A DNA stretch of 64,000 nucleotides. Source: Anniella stebbinsi. Lineage: Eukaryota; Chordata; Lepidosauria; Squamata; Anniellidae. This document shows, piece by piece, positions 1-9,945 of the stretch. The notes under the pieces are model-generated. The model did not search any database. It was given only the letters and a program-made list of their open reading frames with translations, and was not told the DNA's origin. The stretch spans positions 17,663,001 through 17,727,000 of the forward strand of contig JARDYH010000002.1 in NCBI GenBank assembly GCA_029215795.1, given 5' to 3'. Positions within the stretch are counted from its first letter, which is position 1. Every line of letters begins with the position of its first letter. The translations under genes and the position numbers were made by a program.

Positions 1-257
1 ACCTTTCTCTTGGAGTTATAGTTATTCACTAGTGAAGGAAATGTGCTCTTTGTGTGCTCAGAGGTACTCTTGCCTTCAGCAGGATTTCTCAGGTTTGAAG
101 GCTGAGTCCTGACTGAGACAATAGATTCCAGACAGGTAAGGCCTGATATGCTTATGTGTGGACAATAATAGTACTGGCCTAATTTACAGGGTTGTTGCAT
201 GAGATACTGAGATTGTTTATGTGGTGTGCTTTGGGCACTCTGAAACACTACAGTAGT

Positions 258-426
258 TAGAGTGACCATATGAAAAGGAAGACGGCTCCTGTATCTTTAA
301 CAGTTGTGTAGAAAATGGAATTTCAGCAGGTGTCATTTGTATGCATGCAGCACCTGGTGAAATTCCCTCTTCATCACAAATGTTAAAGCTGTAGGAGCCC
401 TGCCTCTCTTGTATCTGGTCATACTA
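258..426. repeat. MITE-A copy 1, palindromic element (TAGGGTGACCATATG ends)
   Basis: The unit starts TAGAGTGACCATATG and ends GGTCATACTA, with an internal palindrome built on AGCAGGTGTCATTTG and GCACCTGGTGAAATTCC. The same unit recurs at least seven more times in the window. Positions 427-462 look like the start of a second, inverted unit that stops where the R4 LINE begins. Confidence 0.8.
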
Positions 427-462
427 GTATAGCTTCTGCAGCTTTAACTGTGGCAGTTTTTC

Positions 463-1510
463 TAGAGGGACATGACGGGCTTTGCCAAGTCATGCTGTCT
501 TTTACAGATTCAGGAATTTCCTGACAATTGAGCATGTTTTATGTATGACTGCTTTCTGGATGTTGGTGTGGATGTAGTTTGGTAAGCCCAGTGTCTTTCT
601 GAAGGTTTTCTGTATAGTTTTTTGATGTGATGCTGGTGACTGAGATGACTAACGGAATAATTGTGACCTTTTCCTGATGCCATAGTTCTTTGACTTCCAT
701 GGCCAGTGGTGTATATTTGTCTCTCTTTTCTTCTTCATTTTCAGCAACATTTTTGTCATTCGGTATTGCTCTGTCGATGAGGTATGTGTGTTTTTCCTTT
801 TTGTCTATGACCGTTATGTCTGGTTGGTTGCTGGGTATTATCTTGTCGGTATGAATTGTTCTCTCCCAGTATATTTTATGATCTGCATTTTCCAAGATTG
901 TTTCGGGTGAGTATGTATATAGTATGGTGTAGATTGTTTGATAAGGTTGAATTTGATGGCCAATTGTTGGTGAATTATTTTTGCAGCTGTATTATGTCTG
1001 TCTGTATTGTCCATTCCTGCCAGAATTTTACATCCTCCTGTTATACGGTCTATTGTTTCTTGGAACTGATGGCATTTCCTGCATAGGTCTGTTGTTACAC
1101 TGTTATCTTTTATGATGTATTTTTGGTAGTTCTTGGTGGCTATAACTTGATCCTGTATAGCTATTAGGAATCCTTCTGTTTCTGGAAATAGCTCACCCTT
1201 CCTGAGCCATTTGTACGATAGTTCTTTGTTTATTTGTGGGTTCTGTATTATGTTGTAGTGCTTTCCATTGAGTGCTTTTTGTGCCCATTTTTCTTTTTTC
1301 TCTGCGAATGTGAGTGGTCGTGTTTGGTCTTCGTTTTGTAGTGCTAGGTTGAGTGGGGTGTAATTTTTATCTGCTGTTACTATGGCTTTAGGAATGGGAG
1401 TGTTTTTAGTGTGGAAGAATTCTCTGAGTGAATTTATCTGTTTAGCATGCATTGTGTTAATGTCTAGCAGACCTCTTCCTCCTTCTTTCCTTTTGATTGT
1501 TGTTCTTTGT
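463..1510 (-). mobile_element. R4-clade LINE, 5'-truncated 3' fragment
   Basis: The minus strand encodes the C-terminal part of an R4/Dong-type non-LTR retrotransposon: the region after the reverse transcriptase, a zinc-knuckle-like segment and a restriction-like endonuclease domain. No reverse transcriptase core is present, so the copy is 5'-truncated at a (TTG)n tract near 1505-1526. Its 3' end appears to lie at about 463 inside a MITE-A second unit. Family assignment is by motif reading from memory. Confidence 0.65.
539..1509 (-). pseudogene. R4 LINE ORF C-terminus (zinc knuckle and PD-(D/E)XK endonuclease), frameshifted
   Basis: Two minus-strand frames overlap at about 838-895 and together give one protein tail, so there is a frameshift. 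The upstream part contains GRGLLDINTMHAKQINSLRE, then a CRKC...ETIDRITGGC segment. In related elements I recall a histidine where this copy has R before ITGGC, so the zinc site is probably damaged. The downstream part has NQPDITVID...HTYLIDRAIP and KYTPLAMEVKELW, which match the PD...D...K/E layout of the restriction-like endonuclease. This domain nicks target DNA in R2/R4-type LINEs. The broken frame and missing RT mean the copy is dead. Confidence 0.6.
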
Positions 1511-1929
1511 TGTTGTTGTTGTTGTGACATCCCCTACAATGAACCTATGCCAGACATAGCAATAGGTACTTTTAATGGGGACAATAAGGCATTAAAAAAC
1601 TGAGCAAGGGAAATTAAAAATGATGTTGAATATGTCTGGTTGCTCATGACAAGTAGTAGCTTAATCAAAGTAAAATATTCGTCCCACTCTTGCAAGTCTT
1701 CCTGGACTTCCACCAACATGATGTGAGGAATATTATTAGGGCACAGTACTATGCATGTTTAACCATTAAAAAAGGCCTACATCTCCCAGCATGCCTCAGC
1801 CAGCCATGCCCTCTAAAGATGTTAACCTGTAACTCCCATTATTCCTGCTCCCTGGGAATAATGGGAATTGCAGTCCAACAGGGCATCAGGTTGTCCTAGG
1901 CTGGCAAATGATAGGATCTGCCCTCAGCC

Positions 1930-2070
1930 AGCGACCCTGTGAGGTAGGTTAGGACAAGAGTCAGGGAGTGGCCTAAAGTCACCCAGTGAGCTCCATGTCC
2001 GAACAGGGGACTAGAACCTGGACCTCCCAAGTCCCAGTTCAATGCTCTAGCCACTGTACCACACTGGTCC
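1930..2070 (-). repeat. tRNA-headed CORE-type (MIR-like) SINE remnant
   Basis: Read on the minus strand, it begins with an A-box-like TGTGGTACAGTGGCTAGAGC and a B-box-like GGTTCTAGTCC. These are followed by a core with GAGCTCACTGGGTGACTT and a tail with CTAACCTACCTCACAGGG. This is the layout of the MIR/CORE-SINE type common in reptile genomes. Confidence 0.65.
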
Positions 2071-2131
2071 TCTTGCGTTGCTTCTCCTCATGCTCCGAAT
2101 TCTTCCCTGAAGAAACTTCTATACAGTGCTT

Positions 2132-2132
2132 C

Positions 2133-2180
<48 letters not shown>
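2132..2180. repeat. (CT)n microsatellite
   Basis: Near-pure CT dinucleotide run following the SINE remnant. Confidence 0.95.
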
Positions 2181-2181
<1 letters not shown>

Positions 2182-2565
2182 CTCCTTTCAGATCTTTCCT
2201 TTATCTTTACTCCTTGGTTTTCATTCTCAATTAAAAATGGACCCTATCTACATCTAATTGCACGTTCTCAGATTTAGCTCATCACCCTCAGTTTTCCCTT
2301 TCTCTCCTGTCAACATTTAGATTGTAAACGTCTCAGGGCAGGGGGCTTTTCTTTCTCTCTCCCTTCTTCTTAAGCTACCCCACACAGCCCTTCGACTACA
2401 GATGGAATTGTAATCCAACAATATCTGGAGAGTCACATGTTCCGCACCCTATGTTGCCACATAGATTAGAATTCAATCGTCACGTCTCGTACACAGGGAA
2501 ATTCTATTCTTCAGCACTCCTTGCCATTGTGTTTGCTGGGTTGAGTGTGCTTGAATCTTTGGGGC

Positions 2566-2785
2566 TGTTCATACAACATGCTAACCCACACTCAGTGGTT
2601 GAGTGTGGGTTGTTGTTGAATCGTGGCTTAGGCCAGATCTACACCAAGCAGGATATAACACTTTGAAAGTGGTTTGTAAACGGTATATGGAATATGTCAT
2701 GGGCCCCAATGGTTGTCAGTGCACTTCAATACCATTATAAAGCAGTAGTGTAGATCCTGCCTTAGTGTGTTGTCTGAACCCAGGA
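2566..2785. repeat. Family C palindromic MITE (CTGTTCAGACAACA type), interrupted
   Basis: The left end reads GGCTGTTCATACAACATGCTAACCC and the right end TGTGTTGTCTGAACCCAG, an inverted match. The element is split by the Harbinger-like MITE at 2631-2761. A second related but diverged segment lies further right, at about 2930-3040. Confidence 0.6.
2631..2761. mobile_element. PIF/Harbinger-like MITE with TTA duplications
   Basis: Ends are GGCCAGATCTACACC and GTGTAGATCCTGCC. They are flanked by TTA at 2628-2630 and TTA at 2762-2764. A 3-bp TWA target duplication with GG...CC ends is the hallmark of PIF/Harbinger elements. At 131 bp it has no coding capacity. It interrupts a family C MITE, so it is the younger insertion. 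Confidence 0.6.
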
Positions 2786-3217
2786 CATTTTCCAACAGTG
2801 TCTTGTTTATCATGCAGTGTGGCTTGTTAACCACGCTGAACAACCAATGACAAACTATGGATTCTCAAGGTGATTTGTTCAAGAAAAATAAAACACACTG
2901 CATGTTTAAACAGCCACCCAAAGGGAAATATCCTGGGTTCAGACAATATGTTAACCCATGGTTCAACGAAGAACCCCACAGTTCAACAAACAACCCACAC
3001 TCAACTATTGCATGTGGCTCCACGGGTTGTGAAAACCTAGGCTTTGTCATGTAATGGGTAGCAAAATGGGCACCTCTGCTCCTCATTCCCCTCCTATGCC
3101 TGTATCGTTCTGCATACCTGTTTTAAAGTTGTGCATTCTGCCTTGTCCATCCAGCCGCATATAGTAGTTTTGTTTTTAAGTGGCAAACACCAGGAAAGCA
3201 ACTTAGGAAACGGCCTT

Positions 3218-3358
3218 GTACCATTAGTACATCTAGCTCGTTTTTTGCCTACTACAGCTCTCCTGGGTTTCAGAGCAGGGCTTTTCTCAGCCCACCCGGA
3301 GATGCCAGGAATTGAATTGTAGACTTTTTCCATGCAAAGCACGTGCTGTACTGCTCCG
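3218..3358 (-). repeat. tRNA-headed SINE fragment, minus strand
   Basis: It matches, in order, the better copies at 31544-31740 and 16778-16985: CATCTAGCTC, then GAGATGCCAGGAATTGAA, then CATGCAAAGCACGTGCT. The tRNA-like head is on the right. Confidence 0.6.
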
Positions 3359-3678
3359 GGCTCCATTGTTTTGTGAGCATCACGTTCATTTCTGTTTAAT
3401 ATTTTAAAGTTCTTTGGAGGTGATGCGCTGCTCCTTTTGCCCACTGGAACATACATCTTGCCAGACTTTTTTCTTTTTCTTTTTCTTTTTTAAAGGGGGA
3501 TAAAACCCAGCAAGTCTGTTCCCAACCATCCATGTACTCCGATCCCACTGAGGGGAACACACATGCAGGAACACATTTGCCCTGTGCCCATCCCTACCTG
3601 GATGGGGAATTGCGTACTTGTGCACCGTCGCAGACATGATTCCTCTGCCTGATTCAACATCCGGAGTTGCAGATACAT

Positions 3679-3886
3679 CAGTGGAGGCTGGTGCCTCCTA
3701 TTTCAGTGGGACCATGAATCCGCACTGGGTTTCAGTCAGAGCCGGTCGATACTCTACAGAAGCCATCCAAGCTGCTGAACCCATTTTGGGGATAGGGTCC
3801 AGGACTTTGGATAACTTCTTTAGGGTTTTGGCTGGTTCTGACTAAAACCCAGAATGAATTCACAGCCCCATTGACCAGCCTCTACT
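3679..3886. mobile_element. hAT-like MITE-B copy 1 (CAGTGGAGGCTGGTG ends)
   Basis: Begins CAGTGGAGGCTGGTG and ends GACCAGCCTCTACTG, with inverted GGGTTTCAGTCAG/CTGACTAAAACCC segments inside. The flanks AGATACAT and AAATTCAT match at six of eight positions, consistent with a decayed 8-bp hAT duplication. Confidence 0.65.
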
Positions 3887-3954
3887 GAAATTCATAGTCC
3901 CTGTTAGTTACTCTAAATGCTCTGTGTCTGTGTGTCTGTGTGTGTGCTCGCCAC

Positions 3955-4045
3955 AAAATTCTATTCATGTTTGCTCAGAAGTAAATCCCACTGTGATCCA
4001 GTGGGCTTACACACTAGTAAGTGTGTTTACAATGGGAATCTTACT
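3955..4045. repeat. Family F palindromic repeat (GCTCAGAAGTAAATCCCA)
   Basis: Short palindromic repeat whose halves read GCTCAGAAGTAAATCCCACT and AGTGGGCTTACAC. Similar copies lie at 47048-47150, 47545-47800 and 60030-60085. Confidence 0.55.
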
Positions 4046-4128
4046 CCGGTTGTCTTCTCCCTGTTGAATAGTTGTCCTGTAGTTGTCTCCTGGATGAATA
4101 GTTGATTTGTAGCATTCATGGTAACTTA

Positions 4129-5383
4129 GGCCGTGTCTACACCAGCCGTTTATTCCAGAATAATATCAAAGTCATCCCTACCGGGCCACATGATGCACAG
4201 ATGATCCTGCTGTGATCTGAGGTCGACTCCTCAGTTATTCAGGAATATCACTGACTGGATTTGTCACAGCTTTTTCGACTCTCTCGGTACAATCCTGAAG
4301 TCTGCAACTGGTGTGCCACCCCCACCCCTTCACGAAGCTGTGGCTGTTTGGCACAAGCCCCTGACTCAGCGAACAGCCAACCCACTGTCAGGCATTGGCG
4401 TGTTTCATCCCCCAGTGTTTTTTTTAAAAAAACAACAAACAGATATCTGCACGCAGTGCATTTTCAACACAGTACCTATCCCCCCCCCCCCTTGTGTTGC
4501 TGTGTGTCTGCACTGCTGCTCATCTCTCAGGGGTTATTTAAAAAAATCCTGTGCCCCATAGCCATCTGCCTAGTCCTGCCCACTTCTGCCGATACACATT
4601 CGGAACCACCGTAACAGGGCACACGTTTTCCCGCAACGGCTCTCCTTCACTTGAGGGAAACATCGGTGGTGTGTGCCCCGTGAGCACCTATCATGGAAGC
4701 AGGGAATCAGTGCGATCATCCCTCCTCCCTTAGTCAGGCTACGCACTTACAGCTCCAGCTGCTGTGCACAGATGGACATGGATTGGAGCCATGACGTGCA
4801 GAGGAACACCCACATGATTGTCAGGGTAAGGAAACCTGGAGGTGCAATGTGCAAAGGGTGCAGTCAAGTTGGAGGAGGCATGCCCTGAGAGGCTGTGGGC
4901 TCATCTACACCTATGAGCCTTCCAGGAGGGAGGGGGGAGGATCCCAGGCTTTCCTGCTTCCGGGATCATCCCCCAGCATCCAAATGCCAGTGCAACATCC
5001 CGGAAGCCAAGAGGGATGTTGTGGGCACCATATTTTTTTTATTATCATTATTTGGAGACAGGAATGCAATTGTGCTCTACACTACAATTAAAAAAAAACT
5101 TGAAACTGGTCCCCACCCACCCCCGATGGGCACAGACTGCCCCCACGCAGCTCTGTGCCTGTTTCCAGAGCCCTGCTACTAGCGGGGAAGAAGGAATGAC
5201 CCGTTATCACGCGCCACACCGGCCACGGTCCTCGGGGATGTTCCTGAGGCCGCAGAAAAAACCGGGACATCCACGGTCCCAGTTATCCTGGAGAAAGTCT
5301 CTGGTTGTCCCTGCTTGACCCCGGGACGCACAGGGACAACCTAGAGATGACCCCCAGGCTATATGCATAGTGTAGACATGGCC
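4129..5383. repeat. Possible Harbinger-like element(s) with GGCC..TCTACAC ends
   Basis: The left end GGCCGTGTCTACACC is preceded by TTA (4126-4128). The right end is GTGTAGACATGGCC. A second similar start, GGGCTCATCTACACC, lies at 4896, so this may be two overlapping or nested elements rather than one. The right flank is TGT, not TTA. The interior has GC-rich blocks but no coding sequence I recognise. Confidence 0.35.
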
Positions 5384-5407
5384 TGTGTGAAAAGCCCCTT
5401 ATAAATA

Positions 5408-5700
5408 GGGATGGGAGAACCAGGGATATTTGAGCTTGTGGCGTTCTCCACACTTCACGTCAAAGCATGGTTTGGCTTACTCCCATTTCATTTGCAACCT
5501 GTTCCCCCCCCCCCCCAGTTTATTCCATCAGGGGAAGTGTGCATTTCTGTACACATGATTCAAAAGTGTGAAAATGCATATTTTAATTTTTTTGGAAATG
5601 TACATGTCAAAATGTACATTTTTTCAAAAAAATGTGGTTTGTTGGTTTGTTAGTTTTCAATGTGATCGCAAGTTTAGGAACATGGAAACATTTTTTTAAA
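5408..5700. repeat. Family G repeat (GGATGGGAGAACC; AAAATGCAyATTTT-rich)
   Basis: Starts at GGGATGGGAGAACC and is rich in short repeats such as GAAAATGCATATTTT and AATGTACATTTTTTC. Related copies occur at 19720-20118, 33778-34170, 35773-36200 and 36285-36600. Confidence 0.45.
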
Positions 5701-7659
5701 AAATATGCTCTCATTCAAATTTGGGGTAGTGAAGTGGACAACTCTGGATGATTTGCAAGGTGGAATGAAATTCTCATACACGCCTACCTATAAGACCATA
5801 GCTAGCAATGGAAATTCTTTGAGCCTACAGCTTTCCGGACTGTGTGTGGGTTATCGGAGCCTTGTACGTATTCAGATCATTGCATCTTTGTCTGAAACAG
5901 TTTAAGACTACTGAATAACTTGACCAAATAGCATTTTGCTAGAGAAGCAATGGTCAATGTGTAGTCTAAGGGGCAGAATTGAGCTCCCTGAACTGATTTT
6001 TCAAGGTCCCTGCAAAGAGCCAGAAAGAGGTGGAAGAGCTGAAGTCTTTGGCAAGTGACCCCAAATATCACTCACGCTCCTGAGATAAAGGGCTGTGAGC
6101 AGTTTGCCAGTCCCACATGCTGCTTCCTGCAAGCAATTGCATATGGTCAGCTAAGATAATAGTTTTGTTTTGTTTTGTTTTATTGGATGCAGATAACAGG
6201 CTTGGAAAATGTTGATGTTCCACATTGGCCTTCATTTCAATTCAAGGAACCTCAGATTTTTAAATGTGTATTTGGCGAGGCCTTTGTATTCTCAGAACAT
6301 GGAGGGGGGGAATTATATTGGCTCAATTTTGTCTCCAACTGTGTGCATTAACTTAGCAGATTAATGTTGCATTTACTCAGCATAGTCCAGCAGAGCCAGA
6401 AATATAGCACTATAGAGTTCACAGGAGTAGATATAAAATATCACGTCAAGATTGTCTGACCCACTATGCGAAAAGACTTATCTGGTCTGAATTAATGTTA
6501 AAGTCATTTTGATTGGGATTCACTTCCTGCAAGGATAGACTTAGGCCCTTGAGTTGCAACTTTCAATCATGGTGCTTTAACCCAGCTAGTTACCTGAATT
6601 CTGATGGGAAAGCTGGTTGTCAAATGCTGCATAAGGGCACTGATTGAAGCCTGAAACAAGGCATGTTTGTTTGTAGTTTGCATAATAAAAGGAATTGACT
6701 AGAAACATAGCTTGACTACAAAGGAAGCCCAGGGTTGTATCTGACAGGTGCCCTGCTAATTCCCTTCTATAAGCGGCACCCACTCATTGCAGAATTGAGA
6801 TTTAGTTCATCCAGGCACAACCGGAAATGAGTGAAAATGCTTATTTCTGGAATGAAGTAGATCAGTAGAGCTTGCATAAGGGAGCTCTGCGGCCCCATCC
6901 CGATCCAGAAATAAGCACTCATTTCAAGGAAGCATTACTGTTGCACAAGCGGCAGGTCCTGCTGGTGCAACAGAATCGGCAGGACCCACTGCTTGCACAA
7001 CAGAGTCAGTGGGGTCATTAGCACCCCATTGGATAGGGAAGGAACTGAAGAGGAGAGTTAGTGCAAGGCCCAGGGGACATGAGACATAGCATTGTGTTGA
7101 CCTTCACCCCAACACAACATTCTGGGTAGTTCAGGAAAGCTTGTACAACCCCACAAAACTAAGTATTCTTAAATGTTGCCCCCAGCATATTATGTAGTGT
7201 TGAGTGGCACAGCTTGCTTGAAGGAGCTTTTGCCACCTTAGATTGGGATGGAGGAGGCAGGGCATTCTTATGCAAAAAGTGTGTGTGCCTCAGGAAACTC
7301 CCCATTCTCCAGAAGGGTGCCAGGTGAGCCAGATGTTTGCATGCTTCATCCAGCATGCCAGCCCCCCGAGAATCATGCCATTCCAGGCAGCTGCCTCGTC
7401 CACCTGCATAATAACAGCAACCCTGTGAATTACACACTCCGTATTAACTGAAATGGTTTCTTTTGACTATGCACCCAGCCTGCATTAGTCACTCGTAGTC
7501 AGAGGAGATGGGCCTGAGCAGTTTAAATATTGACGTTTCCGCAATTTGCACAATAAACTTTGCATCTACTCTACAGCTTCATCAATGTTTTCAATGTATC
7601 ACCTGCTCAGTTGATTGGTACTTACGCATGCATTGATTCTCTTTCTTTCTCCCTCTCTC

Positions 7660-7678
7660 TCTGTTTTTCTTTCCCAAG
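7660..7678 (+). promoter_or_regulatory. ONECUT2: 3' splice acceptor of the ONECUT2 homeodomain exon
   Basis: A long pyrimidine tract (CTCTCTCTCTGTTTTTCTTT) runs directly into CCCAAG, with the AG at 7677-7678. Recognisable ONECUT coding sequence starts immediately after it. The tract leaves a split codon (phase 1) completed by CA. Confidence 0.85.
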
Positions 7679-7965
7679 CATGCAAACGCAAAGAACAAGA
7701 ACCAAACAAAGATAGGAACAACTCCCAGAAGAAATCTCGTCTGGTTTTCACTGATCTCCAACGCAGAACACTTTTCGCCATCTTCAAAGAGAACAAACGT
7801 CCATCCAAAGAAATGCAGATCACCATCTCTCAACAGCTGGGCTTGGAACTTACCACGGTCAGTAATTTCTTCATGAATGCTAGGAGGCGAAGTCTTGAGA
7901 AATGGCAGGATGATCTGAGCACCGGGGGATCATCCTCAACTTCCAACACTTGTACCAAAGCATGA
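7679..7965 (+). CDS. ONECUT2: One cut homeobox 2, terminal exon (homeodomain and C-terminus)
   Basis: This exon encodes the last 94 complete residues of a ONECUT-class transcription factor, which binds DNA in the nucleus through a cut domain plus a homeodomain. The homeodomain runs from about KKSRLVFTD to RRRSLEKW. Its recognition helix VSNFFMNARRR has Phe at homeodomain position 48 and Met at 50, instead of the usual Trp and Gln, which is diagnostic of the ONECUT class. ONECUT2 rather than ONECUT1 is chosen from NKDRNNSQKKSRLVFTDLQ, LFAIFKENKRPSKEMQ and LEKWQDDLSTGG. The protein ends TCTKA then TGA at 7963-7965. The in-frame Met at 7615 lies in the intron and is not the start; the true start and the cut domain are in an exon left of this window. 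The frame is intact. ONECUT3 is less likely but was not tested by alignment. Confidence 0.96.
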
Positions 7966-8407
7966 TCGAAGAACAGAATCTAAATTGGGCACAACTCAAC
8001 TAATATATATTAAAAGGAATGGATTCTTAATGGGGCCCTTCACTGGTGATTTGAGAGCACAATTCTCTTACACAGTAATACTAATTTACAGCATGGGACA
8101 TTTAATTGAATTTAAGTGACTATTAGGGTTTTTTTGTGGGGGTAGTTATTTGTTTTAATGTGCAGATCAAAAATACATTTAAAGGCAGGCTAAGCAGGTC
8201 TGAAGCAGAAGTAGGTCATTCATGACCCAAATTAATCCAAGGCCAACATGACAGAGCCAATCAAAGCTTGAAGTATTCATTTGCTTTGAGATCAAGAAAA
8301 CCAGCCAACAAAATGGCACCTAACTTAGCAGATCATTCACCAAAAGAAATCCAAATATGTCTGACCTAATTTTGTTTTCTGAATGCTTAGATTCTCCGCA
8401 CTACTAT

Positions 8408-8414
8408 ACCAAAG
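8408..8414 (+). promoter_or_regulatory. miR-9 7-mer seed match
   Basis: ACCAAAG, complementary to miR-9-5p seed positions 2-8, within the inferred UTR. It is followed by C, so it is a 7-mer, not an 8-mer. Confidence 0.4.
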
Positions 8415-9161
8415 CTCACAAACACTGAAACACACAAGTTCTGAGCACAAACTTTAACTAGACTTAAGAACATTGGGCTTTTTATTTTAGGAACTCAGGC
8501 ATTGTTACATTAAATATTTTCAGAATGATCCAATTTAACACATTTGGGTTTTTTTTCTTTTTTTCTTTTTAAAATGTTGTCCATGAACATATTAGTCTTG
8601 GATCAGTACGATTCAGTTCCCTTGAACCCAAACTATCAAGCACAAAGACAATAGATGTAGAAAACAGGAACTGCTCTGGACTCTTTGCCTGTTCTTACAA
8701 GACGTGCTCAGAGTTGGGGGGGTGTTAGTGAACATGTTGGTTTCAAGCACACTTTTGCAGATCTTCACAATTTCTATTTGTACATAGTACAGACACACAC
8801 TCAGGAAGGCAGTCTAGATGCTACCACACATAGAGCAAATGCAACACTTCAAAAGCTCTAGATTTTTTTAAAAAAAGAAACAATCATTAATAAGTTTGTT
8901 TGTTTATATGTATGTTTTAGTTCCGATGCATCTCATTTCATCACATCATTATTGTCCGGGTACACTAAGAATACCGGGGTGTTTTTGTTTTTTGACCACA
9001 ACAATTCTGTATTCCAGTTAGTTGGTGTTTTCAGGCAGGAAAATAAAGCAAATGCCTTCACAATGTCACTGACCACTGCGGCACTTATGTAACTATGATC
9101 TCCAAGTCTGTTCCATGGATAAAACCATCTCCACCTACCACTTCATGTAAGAATGCAACAC

Positions 9162-9169
9162 ACCAAAGA
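9162..9169 (+). promoter_or_regulatory. miR-9 8-mer seed match
   Basis: ACCAAAGA, a full 8-mer match for miR-9-5p. A weaker CCAAAGA lies 24 bases further on, at 9186-9192. Confidence 0.55.
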
Positions 9170-9579
9170 TGCAGGATACTGCAAGCCAAAGACCATTATA
9201 ACTTGCCATTTTCTAAAACCATTGTTGTCGGTGTTGTCATCCTCATCATCAGTGTAGTCAGATTTTAAATACGTTAGAAATCAACGTCGGTCAAAGTACA
9301 GCTCTCTTTCAGTTCCCCCTTCCAGCGAGCTGAAAGAGATGATGTTCTCAAGTGAAGTAACAACACTAACTTTTAACCGCACTAGGGTACCAGTGGTCAC
9401 CTAATGACACACTCACACCACCTTGCTCATCAGAATTGCTCTGGTCAGATAATGTGCATATTTACCAGTGAATAGCCCCCCTTTTCCTTGGAACACCACT
9501 TGAGTGTTCAATGGCAAGCCAAATGCTGTAACGATCCTTTAAAGACACTTGAGACTCTTTTATGTACTACTTAATCGAA

Positions 9580-9587
9580 ACCAAAGA
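9580..9587 (+). promoter_or_regulatory. miR-9 8-mer seed match
   Basis: ACCAAAGA within an AT-rich stretch of the inferred UTR. Confidence 0.55.
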
Positions 9588-9937
9588 AACTTTTTCTGCA
9601 CCTACTTCTTCTGCAACAAACTGTTCCATTTAGGGAGAAAAAAAGAAAGAAAAGAAATGAATAATAATTAAAAAAAACAAAACCAAAACAAGGAAGCACG
9701 TCAGGAAACAAACCAATGATAACACACTGTGTTTTGACAGACATCTTGGGACATTTTTAGGAAGCAGAGTTCAAAGAAAGGGTTGACAAGAAAGGAAACG
9801 AATGGAAAAGCCAACGGGATTGCTGCTTCATTTGACAACTCAGTAATCTTAAAGTTGAAGATTGTCTTTAATTTGTGCCTATGCAGTTTTTTCAAAAGAA
9901 CAAGGAACAGAGCAACCGAGACCTCAACAGCTACAAT

Positions 9938-9945
9938 ACCAAAGA
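9938..9945 (+). promoter_or_regulatory. miR-9 8-mer seed match
   Basis: ACCAAAGA, the third 8-mer within about 780 bases. Confidence 0.55.

Larger units (their letters stand above)
1..7678 (+). other. ONECUT2: ONECUT2 intron (3' part), repeat-rich
   Basis: The sequence upstream of the homeodomain exon has no convincing host exon. It carries an R4 LINE fragment, SINE remnants and several MITEs, all listed separately. Known ONECUT genes have the cut domain in the first large exon and the homeodomain in the last exon, separated by a long intron, so this stretch is inferred to be that intron. Between about 5.7 and 7.6 kb I see no clear repeat or gene. Confidence 0.75.

Noticed and set aside
7615..7678. 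Upstream in-frame Met extending the homeodomain reading frame
   Set aside because: The added residues are translated intron, including the pyrimidine tract and splice acceptor.
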